Below are positions 1 through 5,703 of a stretch of 10,747 bases of DNA, piece by piece (position 1 is the first letter of the stretch; each line of letters opens with the position of its first letter). The stretch comes from an uncultured Eubacteriales bacterium (GTDB taxonomy: Bacteria; Bacillota; Clostridia; Oscillospirales; Acutalibacteraceae), in the NCBI GenBank assembly GCA_934444695.1, contig CAKSDF010000057.1, forward strand, positions 1-10,747, given 5' to 3'. Under the pieces are notes generated by a model. It was not told the origin of the DNA. It saw nothing but the letters and a program-made list of their open reading frames with translations, and made no database searches. Position numbers and translations under genes: made by a program.

Positions 1-1
1 G

Positions 2-189
2 TATCCGGTTGCTCATCCTGAAGCTATTTATGCCACTGTTATGATGTCACCCACCAAGGCGACAAAAAACGATAGCGTTGAAGATTATGATTGGTACGAT
101 ATTGTATTACTGCAATATTCGGATCATTGGGCGGTGTGTTAGGCTGGAAGGCAGGAGGTACTATTGTAGATAAAATCAATGGAAAGTAA
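2..189 (+). pseudogene. Partial, apparently frameshifted gene for a protein with a hydrophobic C-terminus
   Basis: The frame beginning at base 2 is open from the window edge and reads through segments such as YPVAHPEAIYATVMMSPTK and EDYDWYD before stopping at TAG 138-140. From about base 91 the frame starting at base 1 opens and gives TAIFGSLGGVLGWKAGGTIV and then DKINGK, ending at TAA 187-189. The second part looks like the glycine-rich membrane helix and polar tail of a small membrane protein. The simplest reading is one gene that lost a base between about 91 and 115. The 5' end lies outside the window and I do not recognise the family. A sequencing or assembly error is as likely as real gene decay. 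If the frame is not restored, the coding end is base 140. Confidence 0.4.
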
Positions 190-300
190 TTTTGCAAAAG
201 AAAAAAACGACAGGGAATCCCGTAAAATATACACGTTCATAAGTATGCGGGAGGATTGATATTTGTTGCATCACTGCTTTTGGCGTTGTTTGTAAAATAG
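179..300 (+). pseudogene. Small single-helix membrane protein remnant, apparently frameshifted
   Basis: An ATG at 179 overlaps the end of the preceding gene and opens a polar, lysine-rich stretch (MESNFAKEKNDRESRKIYTF) that stops at TGA 257-259. In the frame of base 241 the sequence KYAGGLIFVASLLLALFVK then runs to TAG 298-300, which is a typical transmembrane helix ending in lysine. Joined by one frame switch between about 225 and 240, this would be a protein of about 40 residues with a charged N-terminus and one membrane helix. The switch is in the same direction as in the upstream gene. The start overlap suggests the two genes were translationally coupled. The family is not recognised. True decay, a sequence error, or a chance ORF are all possible. 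Confidence 0.35.
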
Positions 301-342
301 TTGTTTGTAATACAAATAACGGATAAAATAACCGAATAAATG

Positions 343-381
343 AAAAACCCCCGCTTTGTTTTTAAAATCAAAGCGGGGGTT
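343..381 (-). terminator. Rho-independent terminator of the trmK-nif3 unit
   Basis: A perfect 13-bp stem pairs 346-358 (AACCCCCGCTTTG) with 369-381, with a 10-base AT-rich loop. On the minus strand the stem runs directly into a T-run (complement of the A's at 343-347). It lies 9 bases beyond the nif3 stop codon. The plus-strand side lacks a T-run after the stem, so it mainly serves the minus strand. Confidence 0.9.
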
Positions 382-389
382 CTGATATA

Positions 390-1151
390 TCAAAACCATT
401 CGGCGGGGGGAGACTGGGGGATGATGATCGTTTCGGTGGCCGAGAAGGCGGCCAGCTTTTCGGCTAAGACAGGGACAACAACATTCTCGGTTTCAAAATG
501 TCCTGCGTCGATCAGGCAAAGGCCGAGAGACCTTGCAAGCAGCAGGTTATGATGCTTTACGTCAGCGGTAACGAGGGCGTCTGCACCGGCTTTAAGGGCG
601 GGGACAATGAAATTTTCCCCTGCGCCGCCGCAAAGGGCTACCCTGGCTATTTCCTTGCCGCTCAGCACGGCTTTGGCTTTTGTGCAAAGTTTTTTTGCGA
701 CGAATTTTGCAAAATCCCGGTCGGACACAGGCTGTTTAAGCTCGCCTATTCTGCCCATCGGAGGAAAATCGCCGCCGTCGCTTTCGGCAAGAGGAACGAT
801 GTTTTCAAGCTCCAGCGCATTTGCCAAAGCGTCGTTTACTCCGCCTTTTGCCGCGTCGAGATTGGTGTGGGCCGAGATGACGGCAATGTCGTGCTTGGCA
901 AGAAGGTAGGGCACGCTGTCGGTCGTAAGTTTTTTTAGTGGGTTAAAAATAACCGGGTGGTGGCTGACTATCAAATCTATGCCATTTTGGGCGGCATATT
1001 CCACCGCATCATCCGTAACATCAAGCACCACGCCGATCTTGTTTGCTTCCTTTTGTCCGTCTCCCACAAGCATTCCCGCGTTGTCGAAGGGCAGGGCGGT
1101 GTTAAAGGGGGCAAATGAATCTATAAATTCCAAAATATCAATAACCTTCAT
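390..1151 (-). CDS. Nif3-like dinuclear metal-binding protein (YqfO/GTP cyclohydrolase I type 2 family)
   Basis: This 253-residue protein has the features of the Nif3 (DUF34) family, whose members form toroidal hexamers with a two-metal site. Visible motifs are DNAG at 23-26, SHHP at 63-66 (metal ligands H64 and H65), HTNLD at 95-99 (ligand D99), and GHFETE at 217-222 (ligands H218 and E222). The length matches the short form, which lacks the PII-like middle domain found in B. subtilis YqfO. The family's biochemical role is not settled, and proposals include metal handling and GTP cyclohydrolase-type activity. The ATG at 1151 follows a GAGGTG ribosome binding site. It lies 138 bases downstream of trmK on the same strand, which matches the yqfN-yqfO order known from Firmicutes, and it ends at a strong terminator. 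Confidence 0.93.
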   Translation of the reverse strand: MKVIDILEFIDSFAPFNTALPFDNAGMLVGDGQKEANKIGVVLDVTDDAVEYAAQNGIDLIVSHHPVIFNPLKKLTTDSVPYLLAKHDIAVISAHTNLDAAKGGVNDALANALELENIVPLAESDGGDFPPMGRIGELKQPVSDRDFAKFVAKKLCTKAKAVLSGKEIARVALCGGAGENFIVPALKAGADALVTADVKHHNLLLARSLGLCLIDAGHFETENVVVPVLAEKLAAFSATETIIIPQSPPAEWF

Positions 1152-1240
1152 ACTTTCACCTCGTGTTTTTGTCTGTCTGTTCTATGGTTGCCTTGCCCGC
1201 TTGCGAGCGGGGCTTTTAAGTCTGTTTATTGCTTTTATCA

Positions 1241-1284
1241 GTTTTTTGTCGGTTGTTTGCCGGTTATTTGTCAGTTGTTTGTCA
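1241..1284. repeat. 11-bp tandem array (four units) just after trmK
   Basis: Four consecutive 11-base units read on the plus strand as GTTTTTTGTCG, GTTGTTTGCCG, GTTATTTGTCA and GTTGTTTGTCA. A weaker related unit may precede them at 1230-1240. The array starts 5 bases beyond the trmK stop codon (minus strand), inside the trmK-nif3 spacer. The units differ at two or three positions, so the array is old rather than freshly expanded. No function is evident. Confidence 0.7.
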
Positions 1285-1289
1285 GACAT

Positions 1290-1967
1290 TTATTGCCCGT
1301 CTGTCAGTTTGTCGATCTGTTCTTTGAGCTTTTTAAGCTCGGTGGTGTCGGCGCCGGTGCTGCTTTGCCCGTCTATCTGCCGCTCGAGCGTTCTCGAAAG
1401 CTTTTTAAAGTATTCGAATTCTGCGCTTCCCGGTTCTTTGCAAAGGGTGCCGACAAAGGCTTCAAAATCGGTCAGCTCTCGGCTCTTTCCGCAGTGCTCG
1501 GCCCTCATAACGACATAGACCCGCTTGCCTTCGCAAACCGCCCGTTCCCTTGTTATTTCAAAGCCGTTTGTGTAAAGCCACCGCCGCAAAATGTCGGGGT
1601 CGGACATGGGCTGGAGTATAAATGCCTTGCCATCTCTGTATGGGCAGCTTTCGAGTATTTCGCAGATGAGTATTCCGCCCATTCCGGCCATAACCGCTTC
1701 GTCAAATTCATCTTTTTCAATGCTTTTCAGCCCGTCCGAAAGCCTTGTTTCGATGATGTCTGAAAGTCCCGCCTCGTTTATGTTGTTTTCAGCCGATGCA
1801 AGGGGGCCTTTTCTAAGGTCGGCGGCAATGGCTTTTGGGCACTTTCCGCTGCTTAAAAGAAAAATGGGAAGGCTGCCGTGATCGGTGCCGATGTCGGCGA
1901 CGGCGGCTCCTTTTGTCACAAAATCGGCGGCAAGAGCAAGACGGTTTGAAAGTTTTTTTGCGTTCAT
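1290..1967 (-). CDS. trmK: tRNA (adenine(22)-N1)-methyltransferase TrmK
   Basis: This 225-residue enzyme belongs to the TrmK (YqfN, DUF633) family, which uses S-adenosylmethionine to methylate N1 of adenine 22 in the D-loop region of certain tRNAs. The N-terminal Rossmann domain carries the cofactor motif DIGTDHG at 25-31, then AGMGG at 94-98 and LQPM at 118-121, all typical of the family. The C-terminus (about 180-223) is charged and helical, consistent with the family's coiled-coil domain. I place the start at ATG 1967 because CGAGG at 1974-1978 sits 5-6 bases upstream. An in-frame GTG at 1971-1973 overlaps that Shine-Dalgarno region and would have none of its own. The gene precedes nif3, as in other Firmicutes. 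Here it is divergent from a small membrane protein gene rather than downstream of rpoD. Confidence 0.93.
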   Translation of the reverse strand: MNAKKLSNRLALAADFVTKGAAVADIGTDHGSLPIFLLSSGKCPKAIAADLRKGPLASAENNINEAGLSDIIETRLSDGLKSIEKDEFDEAVMAGMGGILICEILESCPYRDGKAFILQPMSDPDILRRWLYTNGFEITRERAVCEGKRVYVVMRAEHCGKSRELTDFEAFVGTLCKEPGSAEFEYFKKLSRTLERQIDGQSSTGADTTELKKLKEQIDKLTDGQ

Positions 1968-1980
1968 ATGCACCTCGGGA

Positions 1981-2009
1981 TTGATTTTTTGCGGTCTTTG
2001 TGTTATATT
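1981..2009 (+). promoter_or_regulatory. Candidate sigma-A promoter for the small membrane protein gene
   Basis: TTGATT at 1981-1986 and TATATT at 2004-2009 are separated by 17 bases, and TG at 2001-2002 gives an extended -10. The predicted start near 2016 would leave a leader of about 15 bases, just enough for the AGGAG at 2017-2021. This is a prediction from consensus only. Confidence 0.5.
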
Positions 2010-2029
2010 GTTCTTCAGGAGTTGATCAA
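2002..2029 (-). promoter_or_regulatory. Candidate promoter for trmK-nif3, overlapping the divergent promoter
   Basis: On the minus strand TTGATC (2029-2024) and TATAAC (2007-2002) are spaced by 16 bases. A transcript would start near 1995, about 28 bases before the trmK ATG. The -10 box lies on the same bases as the -10 of the plus-strand promoter. The match is moderate, and the true start could lie elsewhere in this short region. Confidence 0.35.
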
Positions 2030-2030
2030 A

Positions 2031-2354
2031 ATGAAATATGATAAATACGGGGATCCCATTATCGAACAGGAAACACAGATGAACGGCAAGCGCCGCAAGG
2101 CCTTTGCCATAACCATGATCCTTCAGGCCATCATTATCGCCATAAATGTTGCCATAATGTTTATCCCGAGCATTAACGGTCTCCTTTGCTTTATTTTCGC
2201 GCCTTTTTACGTATTCCTCTTTGTGACATATGTCAAGGCGGTCGCCACCGTTAAGGATGACGGGATTTCCACAACGAAATATCAGATATTCAAATTTGTC
2301 AGCATAGTTCTTTATTTAATTACGGCGGCTATGTGTATGGTCTTTAATAATTAA
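2031..2354 (+). CDS. Small three-helix integral membrane protein of unknown function
   Basis: The protein is 107 residues long when started at ATG 2031, which has AGGAG at 2017-2021 nine bases upstream. An upstream in-frame ATG at 1968 has no ribosome binding site and would precede the predicted promoter. Residues 1-23 are polar (acidic, then KRRK), a likely cytoplasmic N-terminus by the positive-inside rule. Three hydrophobic segments follow at about 25-44, 48-70 and 86-104, with a short charged loop (VATVKDDGIS) between the second and third. I do not recognise the family. It is a single-gene unit between its own promoter and a bidirectional terminator, divergent from trmK and convergent with the liv operon, so its neighbours give no functional clue. 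Confidence 0.75.
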   Translation: MKYDKYGDPIIEQETQMNGKRRKAFAITMILQAIIIAINVAIMFIPSINGLLCFIFAPFYVFLFVTYVKAVATVKDDGISTTKYQIFKFVSIVLYLITAAMCMVFNN

Positions 2355-2421
2355 CGACCCCTTATTGACAATGCGCAATGACGATTCGCTATTAACATAA
2401 CAATCCGCAAAATTTAATTAA

Positions 2422-2461
2422 AGCTCCGTAGTTTCGGCATTAACGGCCAAGCTACGGAGCT
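2422..2461. terminator. Bidirectional rho-independent terminator between convergent genes
   Basis: A perfect 10-bp stem pairs AGCTCCGTAG (2422-2431) with CTACGGAGCT (2452-2461) around a 20-base loop. The plus strand continues into a T-rich tract (2463-2474) that overlaps the end of the kinase-like gene. The minus strand continues into an AT-rich TTAATTAAATTTT tract. It can end both the small membrane protein transcript and the liv/kinase-like operon transcript. Confidence 0.85.
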
Positions 2462-2465
2462 GTTT

Positions 2466-3089
2466 TTATTTTTTAAATCCTACAATTGCAAGGTAGGATT
2501 TTATAAGCTCAACGGCCTTGTCAAAGCCTATGCGGCTCATATCAATGCAAAGGTCGTAGTTGTCGGCGTCCATCCATTCTCTGCCGGTGTAGTATTTGTA
2601 GTACTGGGAGCGCTGCTTTGTGACCTGTTCAGAAAGCTTTTCAGCCTCTTTGGTCGTAAGGGCATAGCGCTTTGCGATGTTGTCGACGCAAAACTCTTCC
2701 GAGCCGTATAAAAAGATGTTGCAGACATTGTCGAAATCCTTTAAAACATAGCTGGCGCAGCGGCCGATGATAATGCAGGATTCTCTCTCTGCAAGGCGTT
2801 TGATGACCTCGGCCTGGAGGCTGAAAATGTTTTTGTCGGAGGTATAGTCTGCGCTTGTGGGAGGTTCAACCGTGCCTTTATATGCGCCGCTTCGCTTGAT
2901 AAAGAAGGAACCGTTGATCTTCTCGTCGGCCTTGCCGAAAAGAGATTCGTGAATTCCGGTTTCTTCCGAGGCGATCTTTATGAGATCCTTGTCGTAGTAT
3001 TCGATCCCGTAAATTTCAGACAGGGCAACTCCCATATCTCTGCCGAGGCTGCCGTATTTTCTCGAAATGGTAATAACGTTCTTTGCCAT
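2466..3089 (-). CDS. Cytidylate-kinase-like P-loop family protein
   Basis: This 207-residue protein resembles the cytidylate-kinase-like family (Pfam Cytidylate_kin2 type), which is related to CMP kinase but distinct from the housekeeping Cmk. The N-terminus ITISRKYGSLGRDMG (6-20) is the modified phosphate-binding loop typical of the group. IIIGRCASYVL (106-116) and a basic segment with KQRSQYYKYYTGREW (158-172) fit the family's lid region, and YDLCIDMS (178-185) is the late conserved strand. Substrates of this group are mostly undefined, so CMP/dCMP phosphorylation is an inference from homology. The ATG at 3089 has an AAAGGTGG site upstream. The gene is 36 bases downstream of livF on the same strand with no terminator between, so it is probably the last gene of the liv operon. 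The link to amino acid uptake is unexplained. Confidence 0.85.
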   Translation of the reverse strand: MAKNVITISRKYGSLGRDMGVALSEIYGIEYYDKDLIKIASEETGIHESLFGKADEKINGSFFIKRSGAYKGTVEPPTSADYTSDKNIFSLQAEVIKRLAERESCIIIGRCASYVLKDFDNVCNIFLYGSEEFCVDNIAKRYALTTKEAEKLSEQVTKQRSQYYKYYTGREWMDADNYDLCIDMSRIGFDKAVELIKSYLAIVGFKK

Positions 3090-3125
3090 AAGGCATCCAC
3101 CTTTCCGAAAATATATTGAATAAGA

Positions 3126-3836
3126 TTATTCTCCCAAGTACGCCTTTTTAACCGAGTCGTTGTCCGCAAGCTCGTGAGCATCACCTTCGAGGGTGATGTT
3201 GCCGGTTTCAAGAACATAGGCGCGGTCGGCGATGGCAAGGGCCTTTTTAGCGTTTTGTTCAACAAGCAAAACCGTTGTGCCGGCCTTGCTGATGTCTTCG
3301 ATTATGTCGAATATTTCGCTGACCAGAATGGGTGAAAGACCCATTGAAGGTTCATCCATAAGGATGATCTTGGGGCGGGACATAAGGGCACGTCCCATGG
3401 CCAGCATCTGCTGCTCGCCGCCCGAAAGGGTACCGGCCAGCTGATTTTTGCGTTCCTCAAGTCTGGGGAAGCGCTCGTAAACCATTTTAAGGCTGTCGGT
3501 AATCTCGCCGGCGTCTCTGCGGGTATATGCGCCGAGCTTCAGGTTTTCAAGCACCGAAAGCTGGGCAAAAACCCTTCGTCCCTCGGGAACGTGCGCCATT
3601 CCAAGCGAAACGATCTTGTGGGCGGGGGTTTTAAGCAGATTGTGACCGGCAAAGGTTATCGATCCGTGTTTAGGGGTGATAAGGCCTGTGACAGTGTGAA
3701 GAATGGTGGTTTTTCCGGCGCCGTTTGCACCGATAAGGGCAATAATCTCACCCTCGTTAACATCAAAGGAGATTCCCTTAATGGCCTTGATAACGCCATA
3801 ATAGACTTCAAGGTCTCTTACTTCAAGCATAGCCAT
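3126..3836 (-). CDS. livF: Branched-chain amino acid ABC transporter ATP-binding protein LivF
   Basis: This 236-residue cytoplasmic ATPase pairs with LivG to power uptake of leucine, isoleucine, valine or related compounds. It shows Walker A GANGAGKT (36-43), signature LSGGEQQ (137-143) and Walker B IILMDEP (157-163). LVEQNAKKAL (191-200) carries glutamine where most ABC ATPases have the switch histidine, which is characteristic of LivF and not a defect. HVPEGRRVF (82-90), which includes the Q-loop region, is also a LivF hallmark. The length is normal. The ATG at 3836 follows AGGAGGAG, which overlaps the livG stop codon (TAGGAGGAG), so the two genes are tightly coupled. Substrate range cannot be read from the sequence, because some Liv-type systems carry amides, urea or other amino acids. 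Confidence 0.95.
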   Translation of the reverse strand: MAMLEVRDLEVYYGVIKAIKGISFDVNEGEIIALIGANGAGKTTILHTVTGLITPKHGSITFAGHNLLKTPAHKIVSLGMAHVPEGRRVFAQLSVLENLKLGAYTRRDAGEITDSLKMVYERFPRLEERKNQLAGTLSGGEQQMLAMGRALMSRPKIILMDEPSMGLSPILVSEIFDIIEDISKAGTTVLLVEQNAKKALAIADRAYVLETGNITLEGDAHELADNDSVKKAYLGE

Positions 3837-3849
3837 AATTTTTCTCCTC

Positions 3850-4608
3850 CTATTCGCCTAAATATGCCGTGATGACCGCAGGATTTGAAAGAACCTCCGA
3901 TGTGCTTCCGGTGGCCAGCACCTGACCGAAGTTGAGCACGGTCAGCTTTTCGCAAATACCGCTGACAAGACGCATATCGTGTTCGATAAGAAGTATTGTC
4001 ATATCAAAATTGTCGCGGATATATCTGATGGTGTCCATAAGCTCCTGTGTTTCGTTGGGGTTCATACCGGCAGCCGGCTCATCCAGCAGAAGCAGCTTTG
4101 GATTTGTGGCAAGGGCGCGGGCGATTTCCAGCTTTCTCTGTTTACCGTAGGGCAGGTTGGAGGCAAGGTATGAAGCCTCTTTATCAAGATCGAACACCTT
4201 GAGAAGCTCTAAGGCTTCCTTGTCCATTTCTTTTTCGGTTTTAAAGAACTTGGGCAGACGGAAAATCCCGGTCGCCACCGAGTATTTATAGCGATTGTGG
4301 AGTCCCGCTTTAACGTTATCCAGCACAGAAAGCTGTTTAAACAGACGAATGTTTTGGAATGTACGGGCGATGCCCTCGTGGTTTATTTCGGCGGTGGATT
4401 TACCGGTTATATTTTTGCCGTCGAGGATTATTGTGCCGTCGGTGGGCTTATAAACTCCGGTGAGCAGGTTGAAAACGGTGGTTTTTCCGGCGCCGTTAGG
4501 GCCGATGAGGCCGTAAAGCTCGCCCTTTTCGATTTCGATGTTAAAATCGTCCACGGCGCGAAGACCGCCGAAAGAAATGCCCAAATTGGTTATCTTAAGC
4601 ATTGACAT
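3850..4608 (-). CDS. livG: Branched-chain amino acid ABC transporter ATP-binding protein LivG
   Basis: This 252-residue ATPase is the second nucleotide-binding subunit of the Liv-type importer. Motifs are Walker A GPNGAGKT (36-43), ARTFQNIRLF with the Q-loop (81-90), the family-specific signature LPYGKQRKLEIARAL (152-166), Walker B LLLLDEP (172-178) and the switch histidine in IEHDMR (H210). The non-canonical signature (YGKQ instead of SGGQ) is normal for LivG. The C-terminal FGQVLATGSTSEV region and final YLGE, which LivF shares, are also typical. The ATG at 4608 lies inside the end of livM, giving a 14-base overlap. Its AAGGAGG site (4617-4623) is within livM coding sequence, which points to translational coupling. 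Confidence 0.95.
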   Translation of the reverse strand: MSMLKITNLGISFGGLRAVDDFNIEIEKGELYGLIGPNGAGKTTVFNLLTGVYKPTDGTIILDGKNITGKSTAEINHEGIARTFQNIRLFKQLSVLDNVKAGLHNRYKYSVATGIFRLPKFFKTEKEMDKEALELLKVFDLDKEASYLASNLPYGKQRKLEIARALATNPKLLLLDEPAAGMNPNETQELMDTIRYIRDNFDMTILLIEHDMRLVSGICEKLTVLNFGQVLATGSTSEVLSNPAVITAYLGE

Positions 4609-5689
4609 TATCAGCCGCCTCCTTTTTGTTCTTTACAAATATTTTTTTGATCGACTGGAAGAATCTCTGACGATAGCCGATGAGTGTGTCGTTGGAGGTG
4701 AATATCATCATAATGATGAGGGCCAAGGCGTAGATAAGCATACGATAGTCGGCCACTTCGCGGAGCACCTCGGGAAGTACGGTCAGCACGGTGGCTGCGA
4801 TTATTGAGCCGCGGATGTTGCCCATTCCGCCCAGCACCACAAAGACCAGTATCATTATTGACATATTATATCCGAAGTTCTTGGATGATGCGGCCAAAAT
4901 GCTCAGGTTGTGGGAATAAAGCACACCGGCGATTCCGGCAAGAAATGCCGAAAGTGCAAAGGCGATGAGCTTATATTTGGTAACGTTTATTCCGATGGAC
5001 TCGGCGGCGATGCGATTGTCGCGGATGGCCATAACCGCACGTCCCGAACGGGAATGGATGAAGTTAAGGCAAATTACCACCGTGAGGAACACGAGGATGA
5101 ATCCCACCACAAAGTTAGAATCGTGGGGTGTGCCCTCGATTCCCTGGGGGCCGTTTATGAGAAGTGTGCCGTCCACCGTGTCAAGGCCCATATCGGTTGC
5201 CGAGGTAAGGGAGGCGTGCACGCCGTTGCTGTCATAGCCGAGGTAGATGGATTTTGCGAAGTTCTGAATGATCTCTCCGAAGGCGAGGGTAACGATGGCC
5301 AGATAGTCGCCCTTAAGACGGAGAACGGGAATGCCGATGAGCACGCCAAATATTGCGGCGCAAACTCCGCCGATAAGCAGGGCGATGGGAAAGCGGATGT
5401 AGCTCTCGGGGATGGAATTTTGCATAACCACCGAGAAAATCGAGCTTGTATAAGCGCCAACGCACATAAATCCCGCGTGGCCAAGGCTCAGTTCTCCGAG
5501 GATGCCCACCGTCAGGTTAAGAGAGACGGCGAGAATGATGTACATACAAATGGGAACCAGCAGTCCCTGAGTCATACTTTTGAGGTTCCCGGTGGCACTG
5601 AGGGTCTGCATTATCACGAAGGCCACAATAAGGATGCCGTAGGTGATGAAATTATTTATCGTATATGGCTTTAACAGTTTGCTTTTCAA
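4595..5689 (-). CDS. livM: Branched-chain amino acid ABC transporter permease LivM
   Basis: This 364-residue membrane protein is the larger permease of the Liv-type importer. The family signature SLNLTVGILGELSLGHAGFM spans 56-75, and the cytoplasmic coupling region GRAVMAIRDNRIAAESIG (216-233) is where the ATPases dock. Hydrophobic segments occur at about 14-30, 42-62, 72-90, 100-122, 128-146, 193-211, 240-260, 275-300 and 315-331. The loop at about 150-192 is long and polar and probably faces outside. The reading frame starts at TTG 5689, nine bases after a perfect AAGGAGG (5699-5705) that overlaps the livH stop codon. No better start is available nearby. The C-terminus is lysine-rich and overlaps livG by 14 bases. 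Confidence 0.94.
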   Translation of the reverse strand: MKSKLLKPYTINNFITYGILIVAFVIMQTLSATGNLKSMTQGLLVPICMYIILAVSLNLTVGILGELSLGHAGFMCVGAYTSSIFSVVMQNSIPESYIRFPIALLIGGVCAAIFGVLIGIPVLRLKGDYLAIVTLAFGEIIQNFAKSIYLGYDSNGVHASLTSATDMGLDTVDGTLLINGPQGIEGTPHDSNFVVGFILVFLTVVICLNFIHSRSGRAVMAIRDNRIAAESIGINVTKYKLIAFALSAFLAGIAGVLYSHNLSILAASSKNFGYNMSIMILVFVVLGGMGNIRGSIIAATVLTVLPEVLREVADYRMLIYALALIIMMIFTSNDTLIGYRQRFFQSIKKIFVKNKKEAADNVNA

Positions 5690-5703
5690 AACTTCCGACC
5701 TCC

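Noticed and set aside
303..319. Palindrome TTTGTA-A-TACAAA after the small membrane remnant
   Set aside because: The loop is too short for an RNA hairpin, the sequence is AT-rich enough to arise by chance, and there is no nearby promoter for it to control.
1195..1213. GC-rich hairpin (CCCGCT with AGCGGG) in the trmK-nif3 spacer
   Set aside because: On the minus strand it has no following T-run. On the plus strand T's follow, but there is no plus-strand gene to terminate. The stem is only 6 bp, so I do not call it a terminator.
2364..2395. TTGACA with a TATTAA about 19 bases downstream on the plus strand, promoter-like
   Set aside because: The spacing is too long, there is no plus-strand gene downstream, and it would run straight into the bidirectional terminator.
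3191..3200. Loss of the switch histidine in LivF (VEQN instead of a histidine)
   Set aside because: Glutamine at this position is normal for LivF family members, so it is not a sign of inactivation.
4910..5674. Plus-strand open frame of 254 codons opposite livM
   Set aside because: The translation is compositionally odd (rich in His, Gly, Glu and Asp) and mirrors the hydrophobic codons of livM. It is a shadow frame.
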